The position numbers were made by a program, and so were the translations under genes. The notes beneath the pieces are model-generated. The model was not told the DNA's origin. It did no database searches and saw nothing but the letters and a program-made list of their open reading frames with translations. Below are positions 1-5,870 of a stretch of DNA of 14,458 nt, in pieces. The stretch is from Candidatus Corynebacterium faecipullorum (GTDB lineage Bacteria; Actinomycetota; Actinomycetes; Mycobacteriales; Mycobacteriaceae), in the NCBI GenBank assembly GCA_019114925.1, contig DXEO01000066.1:1-14458 (forward strand). The letters run 5' to 3'. Each line of letters starts with the position of its first letter. Position 1 is the first letter of the stretch.

Positions 1-215
1 CACGGCTCAGTGGCTTCGACGTGAATTACGCAGTTGTCCTGGATGTTGACGCGGGCGCCGAGGCGGATGGCGCCAACATCCCCGCGCAGCACGCTGCCAT
101 AAAACACGGAGGAGTCCGGACCGATGGTGACGTCACCGATGATGGTGGCATTCGGCGCAATCCAGGCGCTGCGGTGGATGCGGGGCGTGTGTCCTTGGAA
201 AGGGAGGATGAGCAT
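1..215 (-). CDS. Gamma-carbonic anhydrase-like hexapeptide-repeat protein (partial, C-terminus beyond window)
   Basis: Only the first 71 codons are in the window. The start is the ATG at 215, six nt after the stop of the upstream 135-aa gene. No Shine-Dalgarno is visible, so translational coupling is likely. The N-terminus (MLILPFQGHTPRI) leads into left-handed beta-helix repeats (IIGDVTIGPDSSVFYGSVLRGD). The family signature RGD sits at 44-46, followed by NIQDNCVIH, with H65 matching the first zinc-ligand histidine of the gamma class. The other two ligand histidines would lie past the edge, so catalytic competence cannot be judged. Relatives (YrdA, PaaY, CaiE type) are cytoplasmic trimers, and many have uncertain substrates. 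Family membership is confident; carbonic anhydrase activity is inference. Confidence 0.87.
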   Translation of the reverse strand, partial: MLILPFQGHTPRIHRSAWIAPNATIIGDVTIGPDSSVFYGSVLRGDVGAIRLGARVNIQDNCVIHVEATEP

Positions 216-221
216 GGGCGG

Positions 222-629
222 TTAGCTTTCATTCGGGGTGTTTTCGATGGAGACCGCGAGGGCCTCCGAGACTTCATAATCGCCAGGTTCGGCATTGAGT
301 TGGGACAGCGTTTCTCTTTCTGCGGGTGACAACGGGATGGCCCATCCCTTCTTGGGGTCATGGACGGGACGCTGTTCTTTAGTCGTGGGGGAGAGATGCA
401 CCGTGGTCTGCGGGCCGCGTAACTGTGCGGGCTCACCGGAACGTGCCACCTCACTAAGAACCTGCGCGCCGGCAGGGGAGGTAACCAGGATGATGAGACC
501 GCTCGCAGTGTGCACGGACAAGTGCTCTAAAGAGACTTCGACGGCGTGGGGATCCGGGGAAGCCAAACGGACAGTACTGGAGCCGCCGAGCCTGTCGATG
601 ACATCCTTAACCGCAGAAAACAAACCCAT
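222..629 (-). CDS. Conserved-looking hypothetical protein, 135 aa
   Basis: I do not recognise a family. The 135-residue protein has no signal peptide and no membrane segment, so it is probably cytoplasmic. Residues 1-75 look like an alpha/beta domain: an amphipathic N-terminal helix (MGLFSAVKDVIDRLGG), then beta strands (TVRLASP, AVEVSLEHLSVHTASGLIILVTS) and a helix (AQVLSEVA). A basic, proline-containing stretch follows, and the end is acidic (LNAEPGDYEVSEALAVSIEN). The start is the ATG at 629, with a TAGGAT -10 box six nt upstream, which suggests a leaderless mRNA. It is the first gene of a two-gene unit with the gamma-carbonic anhydrase homologue, whose ATG follows six nt after this stop. 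Its divergent neighbour is a patatin-like hydrolase. Coding evidence is the tight context and the promoter; function is unknown. Confidence 0.75.
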   Translation of the reverse strand: MGLFSAVKDVIDRLGGSSTVRLASPDPHAVEVSLEHLSVHTASGLIILVTSPAGAQVLSEVARSGEPAQLRGPQTTVHLSPTTKEQRPVHDPKKGWAIPLSPAERETLSQLNAEPGDYEVSEALAVSIENTPNES

Positions 630-635
630 GGTGCG

Positions 636-641
636 ATCCTA
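636..641 (-). promoter_or_regulatory. -10 box of the 135-aa gene (leaderless)
   Basis: TAGGAT on the minus strand ends 6 nt before the ATG at 629, which puts the predicted transcription start at or next to the A of the start codon. It fits the corynebacterial TAnnnT consensus. It lies back to back with the patatin-gene -10 box at 651-656. Confidence 0.6.
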
Positions 642-650
642 GCGCGGGGG

Positions 651-656
651 TACCAT
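651..656 (+). promoter_or_regulatory. -10 box of the patatin-like gene (leaderless)
   Basis: TACCAT lies 8 nt before the GTG at 665. No Shine-Dalgarno precedes that GTG, so a leaderless transcript is the simplest reading. The two divergent genes share a 35-bp spacer. Confidence 0.55.
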
Positions 657-664
657 CGGGCACT

Positions 665-1534
665 GTGATTGACGCGAAAGATACAGCACTCGTCATTGAA
701 GGCGGCGGCATGCGCAATTCCTATACCGCCGCGTGCATCGTCAAACTTCTTAAAGAGGAGGTGGAATTCGGCTGGGTTGGAGGTGTTTCCGCGGGCGCCT
801 CGCACACCGTGAACTTCCTCTCCCGCGACGTGAGCCGCTCGGAAGAATCCTTCGTGGATTTTGCCAAGAACCCCAGCTTCGGTGGCCTGGGCTCGCTGCT
901 GCGTGGCAGCGGCTACTTCAATGCTGAGTTCATCTACGAGAAAGCCGCGGACCAAGACATGCCTTTTGACTGGGAAGCCTTCGAGGCCAACCCGGCGCAG
1001 ATGTGTATTTCCGCCACCCGTGCCGATACCGGGGAAAGTGTGTACTGGGGGCGAGAAGACATAAAGTCCCAAGGGGACCTGATGGTGCGCGTCCGGGCCT
1101 CTTCGACGTTGCCGCTGATCATGCCGATGCGGGTTATCGATGGTGTGCCTTATGTCGATGGCGCCATGGGCGAGTCCGGTGGCATTCTCATCGAGCAGGC
1201 GGAGAAGGCCGGGTTTGAGAAGTTCCTGTTCCTCGGCTCGAAACCGCGTGGCTACGTGCGCCCTGAGGTGGGGCGGCCGGCGGCGCTACGGCGGGTTTTC
1301 CGCAAGTACCCGGCTGTGGCAGAGGCGATGATTGCGCGCCCGCCACGCTACAACGCCTCCAAGGACCGGCTTCTGGAGCTGGAAAAGGAAGGGCGAGCCC
1401 AGCTTTTCTTTCCGGAGGATATGCAGGTGGCTTCGACCGAGCGCTCGGTGACTAAGCTACGTGCGAACTATGAAGCTGGGCGCGCGCAGACCTATGCGGA
1501 GTGGCCGGCGTGGAAGGAATTCCTCAGCAGTTAA
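665..1534 (+). CDS. Patatin-like phospholipase family protein (YjjU/RssA-like)
   Basis: A 289-aa serine hydrolase of the patatin fold. The oxyanion-hole loop GGGMR is at residues 13-17 and the nucleophile elbow GVSAG at 40-44, with catalytic S42. The catalytic aspartate of the Ser-Asp dyad is D165 in VDGAMG. All three family elements are in the expected order and spacing. There is no signal peptide or membrane helix, so the protein should act in the cytoplasm or at the inner membrane face. Bacterial relatives hydrolyse phospholipid or other acyl esters, but the natural substrate is usually unknown. The GTG at 665 is chosen because it keeps the strand before GGGMR and sits 8 nt after a -10 box. 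The gene ends 14 bp from the convergent prfC stop. Family assignment is firm; lipase activity is inferred. Confidence 0.92.
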   Translation: MIDAKDTALVIEGGGMRNSYTAACIVKLLKEEVEFGWVGGVSAGASHTVNFLSRDVSRSEESFVDFAKNPSFGGLGSLLRGSGYFNAEFIYEKAADQDMPFDWEAFEANPAQMCISATRADTGESVYWGREDIKSQGDLMVRVRASSTLPLIMPMRVIDGVPYVDGAMGESGGILIEQAEKAGFEKFLFLGSKPRGYVRPEVGRPAALRRVFRKYPAVAEAMIARPPRYNASKDRLLELEKEGRAQLFFPEDMQVASTERSVTKLRANYEAGRAQTYAEWPAWKEFLSS

Positions 1535-1548
1535 GGGAAACGCTGTGC

Positions 1549-3180
1549 CTAATCCGCCACAAGCGTTTCGATGGTCAGCTCCGGGTGCTCCTTCTCAATG
1601 AAGGCCAGCTTCCACTTATCACCAAAGAGCGCGATGAGCTCGCCGTCGGTGCGGGTGAAGATCTCCACGCCGCGCTGGCGGCCCAGCTCGGGTGCGGACT
1701 CGGCGTCGGTGCGGCGTGCCACCGAGTAGGGGATGGGCTCAGTGATGGTCTCCACGTTGTATTCGACCTCCATGCGGGCCTGCATGACCTCGAACTGCAT
1801 GGGGCCGACCGCGGCCATGACGGGGGCGGCATAGCCACGCGTATCGTTGCGCAGAATCTGGACCACGCCTTCTGCCGCCAGCTGGTCCAAGCCCTTGCGG
1901 AAGGCCTTGTAGTCGCCCAAAGACTTCGCGCGCAGGATGCGGAAGGACTCCGGAGCGAACTGCGGCATGGGCTTGAACTGCACCTTCTTGCCGGTGTAAA
2001 TCGTGTCACCAGGGGCTAAGGAACCGGCGTTGACCAAGCCCACAATATCACCCGGATAAGCCGTGTCCACGGTGTCACGCGTGCGGCCAAAGACCGTTAG
2101 CGCATACTTGGTGGAGAAGCTGCGGCCGGACTGCGCATGGTTGACCTGCATGCCGCGCTCAAATTCACCGGAGACCACGCGCATGAAGGCGAGGTTATCG
2201 CGGTGTTTGCGGTCCATGCCTGCCTGCACCTTGAAGATGACGCCCGAGAACTCATCGGTGACTTCACGGACCTCATCGATGGCGGAGGTAGCGGCCTCGA
2301 TGGCCTGCGGATCCGAATCGCGGGAGCGCGGAGCCGGGGCGATGGCGCACAGCGTATCTAGAATCTGGTGCACGCCGAAGTTCAGCATCGCGGAAGCGAA
2401 GATGAGCGGGGAAGTCACGCACTGCTCGAAGAGCTCCTGGTCATGAACGGCGCCGTCTGCGGCGAGCAGCTCTGCCTCCTCCACGGCTGTTTCCCAAGCG
2501 TCCTCTTCCTTCGCGGCGGCCTCGTCGGGGGAGTAGTGCTCCTCCGGGGCGATGGTGGAACCACCGGCGGTGCGCAGGAAGTGCACGTACTCGTCGGCCT
2601 CACCGTCATCATTAATGTGGGCCAGGCCGCGGAAGTCGCCGGCGATACCCACGGGCCAGTACAGCGGGGTGGGCTGCAGCTGGATTTCGTTGAGGATTTC
2701 ATCGACAAGCTCCAGCGGCTCACGCCCCACGCGGTCCCACTTGTTGATCACCGTGATGATCGGCAGGCCGCGGGCCTTACACACGCGGAAGAGCTTGAGG
2801 GTCTGGGGCTCGAGGCCCTTGGCGGCGTCGATAAGCATCACGGCAGCATCCACCGCCGTGAGCACGCGGTACGTATCCTCCGAGAAATCCGCGTGACCCG
2901 GGGTATCCACCAGGTTGATCATGTAGGGCTCGCCCTCATGGCCCTCAGGCGCGTACTCGAATTGTAGGGCGGAGGAGGCCACGGAAATGCCGCGTTCCTT
3001 CTCCATCTCCATCCAGTCAGAGACCGTGGACTTGCGGTTGCCCTTGCCATGCACCGCGCCGGCTTCGTTGATGACGTGCGCGTGGAGAGCCAGCGCCTCC
3101 GTCAGCGTGGACTTACCAGCATCCGGGTGGGCGATGACGGCGAATGTGCGGCGGCGGGAAGCTTCGGAGGCAATACTCAT
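1549..3180 (-). CDS. prfC: Peptide chain release factor 3 (RF3 GTPase)
   Basis: A 543-aa translational GTPase that recycles RF1/RF2 from the ribosome after peptide release. G motifs are all present: P-loop AHPDAGKST (17-25), switch I ERGISV (62-67), DTPGH (92-96) and NKWD (146-149, where many RF3s have NKLD). The next two domains are a beta-barrel (about 295-400) and the RF3 C-terminal domain (FRILRAKSLGDYKAF, VGPMQFEVMQARM). Length is slightly above the E. coli protein (529 aa), with extra acidic residues around 205-245. The start is the ATG at 3180, which has TAAACT seven nt upstream and no Shine-Dalgarno. It lies 24 bp after the SDR stop, so it could be read both from its own leaderless promoter and by read-through. 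EF-G and LepA are excluded by the RF3 C-terminus and length. Confidence 0.97.
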   Translation of the reverse strand: MSIASEASRRRTFAVIAHPDAGKSTLTEALALHAHVINEAGAVHGKGNRKSTVSDWMEMEKERGISVASSALQFEYAPEGHEGEPYMINLVDTPGHADFSEDTYRVLTAVDAAVMLIDAAKGLEPQTLKLFRVCKARGLPIITVINKWDRVGREPLELVDEILNEIQLQPTPLYWPVGIAGDFRGLAHINDDGEADEYVHFLRTAGGSTIAPEEHYSPDEAAAKEEDAWETAVEEAELLAADGAVHDQELFEQCVTSPLIFASAMLNFGVHQILDTLCAIAPAPRSRDSDPQAIEAATSAIDEVREVTDEFSGVIFKVQAGMDRKHRDNLAFMRVVSGEFERGMQVNHAQSGRSFSTKYALTVFGRTRDTVDTAYPGDIVGLVNAGSLAPGDTIYTGKKVQFKPMPQFAPESFRILRAKSLGDYKAFRKGLDQLAAEGVVQILRNDTRGYAAPVMAAVGPMQFEVMQARMEVEYNVETITEPIPYSVARRTDAESAPELGRQRGVEIFTRTDGELIALFGDKWKLAFIEKEHPELTIETLVAD

Positions 3181-3187
3181 GCGGGCT

Positions 3188-3193
3188 AGTTTA
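3188..3193 (-). promoter_or_regulatory. -10 box of prfC (leaderless)
   Basis: TAAACT on the minus strand ends 7 nt before the prfC ATG at 3180, inside the 24-bp spacer after the SDR gene. This predicts independent transcription of prfC from a start at or next to its first base. Confidence 0.55.
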
Positions 3194-3204
3194 GCCGCTG
3201 GCTG

Positions 3205-4062
3205 TTACCACTCCACATTGAGCTGGCGGCCCAAATCATCGAAGACGCGCCGCGCCACCGAGAGCTTCTTCGCAATCGGCCTCTGCAGGCCTGGCTTGCG
3301 CTTCTGGTTGTAATACTCGCCGGAGTCGAAATGGATGCCTGGTGTGCCGCTGAGGAAGTAGGCCAAGTTCTCACCGCCCTTGTCCGCCTTGCCCAAAACG
3401 TAGTGAGCCGCAGCGGTCGAATAGAGCTTGCTCGTCCTACTCGTTGAGTTATGCCCGAAGCCAGTATTCAAAATGCCCGGGTGAAAGGCCACGGAGGTAA
3501 GCCCGTGGGAGTCGAGGTAACGGGTCAACAGAATATCGCCTAACTTGGCGTTGCCATAGGCGCGCTCGGCGCTGAACTTTTCAAAGGTATTCGGGTCACC
3601 GGGATCGAAAGCGGAATACAGCATGTTGGCCAAAGAGGCGGTCTGCACCACGGTGGCGTTGCTGGACCGCAGCGTATCGCGCAGCAACGAGGTCAGCAGG
3701 AAGGGCGCAACCACGTTGATCTGCCACGTGCGCTCGAAGCCATCGGCGGTGGCGAAAGGGCCGTCGAACATGCCGCCGGCGTTATTGCCCAAGGCGTCGA
3801 TCTGCGGGTATTGGCTCAGCTCCTTCGCGAGCCGGCGCACCTGGCCCAAAGATTCGTAATTGGCCACATGGTACTGCGCGCTAACCTCTTCGGCCACGGC
3901 TCGCGTCTTCTCTGGATTGCGGCCTACCAGGACGAGTGAATCCTGCGGGCGGCGCTGGTGGAGAATACGGGCTGCGGCCGCGCCCACGCCGCTAGAAGCG
4001 CCGGTAATGACGACCGTTCGTGGGGCATGGTCGGATGGCAGGCTGTGGCTCGTGCGGCTCAT
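3205..4062 (-). CDS. Short-chain dehydrogenase/reductase (SDR)
   Basis: A 285-aa classical-type SDR, predicted to be a cytosolic NAD(P)H-dependent oxidoreductase. The cofactor motif TGASSGVG is at 20-27 and NNAG at 93-96. N116 sits in QINVVAP. The catalytic residues are S143 (TASLAN), Y169 and K173 (the YGNAK form of YxxxK). The sequence order TGASSGVG...VGRNPEK (47-52) resembles the retinol-dehydrogenase/WWOX-like and protochlorophyllide-reductase-like branch, where a basic residue (R48) after strand 2 favours NADPH. Substrate cannot be predicted. The start is the ATG at 4062, eight nt after TACACT, with no Shine-Dalgarno. Its tail reaches 24 bp from prfC, and pth lies 41 bp upstream on the same strand. 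No functional link to translation is evident. Confidence 0.92.
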   Translation of the reverse strand: MSRTSHSLPSDHAPRTVVITGASSGVGAAAARILHQRRPQDSLVLVGRNPEKTRAVAEEVSAQYHVANYESLGQVRRLAKELSQYPQIDALGNNAGGMFDGPFATADGFERTWQINVVAPFLLTSLLRDTLRSSNATVVQTASLANMLYSAFDPGDPNTFEKFSAERAYGNAKLGDILLTRYLDSHGLTSVAFHPGILNTGFGHNSTSRTSKLYSTAAAHYVLGKADKGGENLAYFLSGTPGIHFDSGEYYNQKRKPGLQRPIAKKLSVARRVFDDLGRQLNVEW

Positions 4063-4070
4063 ACTTGGAC

Positions 4071-4076
4071 AGTGTA
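4071..4076 (-). promoter_or_regulatory. -10 box of the SDR gene (leaderless)
   Basis: TACACT on the minus strand, a close match to the TAnnnT consensus, ends 8 nt before the ATG at 4062. It lies in the 41-bp spacer downstream of pth. Confidence 0.6.
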
Positions 4077-4103
4077 GGACGTTGAGCGTGGGCGCGCCGG
4101 GGT

Positions 4104-4784
4104 TTATTTCGACCGGGAATGGATTTCCTGCTGGGCCTTGTTGAGGCCCTCAGCCACGATGAGGCGTGCAGCCTCAGCGGCGGTGGCGATGGTGGAATCG
4201 AGCTCAGCGCTGGCGTCGACAGGCGCGAGCACCCAGTCCGGAATGGAACCACCCTTGGGTGGGCGCCCGATACCGATGCGCACGCGCAGGTAATCGCGCG
4301 TGCCCAAGCGCTCGCTGAGGGACTTCAGGCCGTTGTGGCCGTTTTCGTTACCACCCTTTTTAATGCGCACCTTGCCGGCGGGCAGGTCGAGCTCATCGTG
4401 GATGACGATGATGTTCTCTGCCGCAACCCCGAGCTGCGTGGACAAGGGGGCGATGGGATCGCCAGAGAGGTTCATATACGTGTGTGAGCGCAGCGCTACG
4501 ACCTTCGTGCCGTCGAGCTCGAGCTGCGCCGCGCTGAGTTGGTGTCCGGTGACAGGCTCAAGCATGTCACCAGATTCGGCGAGGAGATCATCCACCGCCA
4601 TGTATCCCACATTGTGGCGGGTCGCGGCGTATTTCGCGCCGGGATTACCCAAACCTACGATGAGCCACTCGGCGCTTAAATCCGCTGGGTTTAATCCGGG
4701 GGTGGCGGCCTGCCTTGCTTTCTTATTCGGTGCTTCGTCGGCGCGGCCAAAAAGGCGGGTGAAAAAGTCACGGATGGCAGACAC
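4104..4784 (-). CDS. pth: Peptidyl-tRNA hydrolase, N-terminally extended paralogue
   Basis: A 226-aa bacterial-type Pth, which cleaves the ester of peptidyl-tRNA dropped from ribosomes and recycles tRNA. By alignment with the E. coli enzyme, N47 (GLGNPG), catalytic H57 (RHNVGY), N105 (YMNLSG), D130 (HDELDL) and N151 (GHNGLKS) are all present. The glycine loop reads KKGGNENGHNG rather than the more common GGGxGGHNG. A 39-residue extension precedes the core; its first 13 residues form an amphipathic helix (IRDFFTRLFGR), followed by a Lys/Ala/Pro linker. The GTG start at 4784 is supported by AAGGGAG five nt upstream. A second, shorter Pth gene lies at 9841-10380. The gene diverges from the nitronate monooxygenase gene across 38 bp. 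Confidence 0.95.
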   Translation of the reverse strand: MSAIRDFFTRLFGRADEAPNKKARQAATPGLNPADLSAEWLIVGLGNPGAKYAATRHNVGYMAVDDLLAESGDMLEPVTGHQLSAAQLELDGTKVVALRSHTYMNLSGDPIAPLSTQLGVAAENIIVIHDELDLPAGKVRIKKGGNENGHNGLKSLSERLGTRDYLRVRIGIGRPPKGGSIPDWVLAPVDASAELDSTIATAAEAARLIVAEGLNKAQQEIHSRSK

Positions 4785-4789
4785 AACTA

Positions 4790-4796
4790 CTCCCTT
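4790..4796 (-). promoter_or_regulatory. Shine-Dalgarno of extended pth
   Basis: AAGGGAG on the minus strand lies 5 nt before the GTG at 4784. It supports translation of the 39-residue N-terminal extension. Confidence 0.7.
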
Positions 4797-4808
4797 GATG
4801 GTTTTCTT

Positions 4809-4814
4809 TAGGCT
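4809..4814 (+). promoter_or_regulatory. -10 box of the NMO-family gene (leaderless)
   Basis: TAGGCT lies 8 nt before the ATG at 4823, and no Shine-Dalgarno is present. The spacer to the divergent pth is 38 bp, so the two promoters must overlap. Confidence 0.55.
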
Positions 4815-4822
4815 GGGTAACC

Positions 4823-5806
4823 ATGAGTCAACTTCTTGAGATTATCACTTGCCCCGTTCTACCTGCCCCGATGGCGGGCGGGCCTACCACACCTGATTTG
4901 GTGGCCGCCGCCGACGCCGCCGGTTCCTTCAGCGCGCTGGGGCTGGGAACCTGCTCCGTTGACGCCGCGCGGGAGGCTATCGCTGCGTGTGCTGGCACGC
5001 GCTTTGGGGTCAATATCTTTCACCCGCAGCGCAAGCTGAGCGAAACGGAACTCGCGGCTGCGCAGTCCCTCGCTGCGGAAGAGGGCGCTGTGCTTGGCGA
5101 CGTCTCCCTCAACTTCGGCTGGCAAGACAAGCTCGAGGCCGCGCTGGAGGGTGGGGCAGCGGTGCTCTGGTCGATGTTCGGCGTTTTTAGCGAGGACGAG
5201 GTCGCGCGCATCCATGCCGCTGGGGCAGAGGCGTGGACCACGGTCACCACCCCCGAGGAAGCGCAGGCTGCCACCGCCCGCGGCGTCAATGTGTTGTGCG
5301 TGCAGGGGCCTGAAGCGGGCGGGCACCGCGGCGTGTGGGACCCGAGTGCGGAACCCGATCAGCGCCCGCTTGAAGAACTCGTCGCGGCGGTCCACCAGGT
5401 CACGGACCTTCCGCTCATTGCCGCGGGTGGTCTGCGCACGGCGGAAGACGTTGCCACGGCCCTGGCCTGGCCGGGGGTAAAAGCAGTCAGCTGTGGTTCC
5501 GCCTTCCTACTCTCCGAGGAGGCGGGGACGAGTGAACACAACCGGGGACTTCTACGCCGCGGCGGGAAGACCGTGTCCACCCGCGCGTTCTCCGGGCGCT
5601 ACGCCCGCGGGCTGGAGACCAACTACACACGGGCACACCCAAACCTGCCTTTGGTCTACCCCTATCTCAACGCACTGCTGAAGCCGCGCCGTGCCCAGCT
5701 CGACGCCGACGTGGACTATTGCCTCGTAGGTGTCGATCTAATGAAACTTCGCGGGGGTAGTGTGGCGGGGATCCTCGCTCAACTACACCCAAACGGGCAT
5801 GAATAA
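4823..5806 (+). CDS. Nitronate monooxygenase-family FMN oxidoreductase
   Basis: A 327-aa flavin-dependent TIM barrel of the nitronate monooxygenase/2-nitropropane dioxygenase family. The start APMAGGPTTPDLVAAA (15-30) is the usual first strand and turn. QGPEAGGHRG (161-170) holds H168, the family's active-site histidine. FMN-phosphate binding elements are AAGGL (200-204) and CGSAFL (224-229). The C-terminal TRAFSGRYARG motif (from about 253) is also typical. Members oxidise alkyl nitronates or propionate-3-nitronate. FabK-type enoyl-ACP reductases share the fold, but the HRG context favours NMO. The true substrate is unknown, and detoxification is only inferred. The ATG at 4823 is supported by a -10 box 8 nt upstream. 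gapB follows after 64 bp with its own promoter. Confidence 0.92.
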   Translation: MSQLLEIITCPVLPAPMAGGPTTPDLVAAADAAGSFSALGLGTCSVDAAREAIAACAGTRFGVNIFHPQRKLSETELAAAQSLAAEEGAVLGDVSLNFGWQDKLEAALEGGAAVLWSMFGVFSEDEVARIHAAGAEAWTTVTTPEEAQAATARGVNVLCVQGPEAGGHRGVWDPSAEPDQRPLEELVAAVHQVTDLPLIAAGGLRTAEDVATALAWPGVKAVSCGSAFLLSEEAGTSEHNRGLLRRGGKTVSTRAFSGRYARGLETNYTRAHPNLPLVYPYLNALLKPRRAQLDADVDYCLVGVDLMKLRGGSVAGILAQLHPNGHE

Positions 5807-5810
5807 GGGT

Positions 5811-5816
5811 TAATAT
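5811..5816 (+). promoter_or_regulatory. -10 box of gapB (leadered)
   Basis: TAATAT lies in the 64-bp gap before gapB and is the best AT-rich hexamer there. It predicts a start near 5823 and a leader of about 48 nt. The leader carries AAAGGA (5855-5860), ten nt before the GTG at 5871. No convincing -35 is visible, which is common in corynebacteria. Confidence 0.5.
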
Positions 5817-5870
5817 TTACGGATGGACAGAGTTTTACACCCTTTTTGACGAGTAAAGGATACAAAGCAC

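Noticed and set aside
527..1072. 181-codon open frame antisense to the patatin gene
   Set aside because: It overlaps a gene with complete catalytic motifs and its own promoter. It has no recognisable domain and no start signal; it reflects GC-rich codon bias.
2368..2967. 199-codon frame antisense to prfC
   Set aside because: It runs across the RF3 GTPase region. The composition is typical of antisense shadows, and there is no Shine-Dalgarno or -10 near its start.
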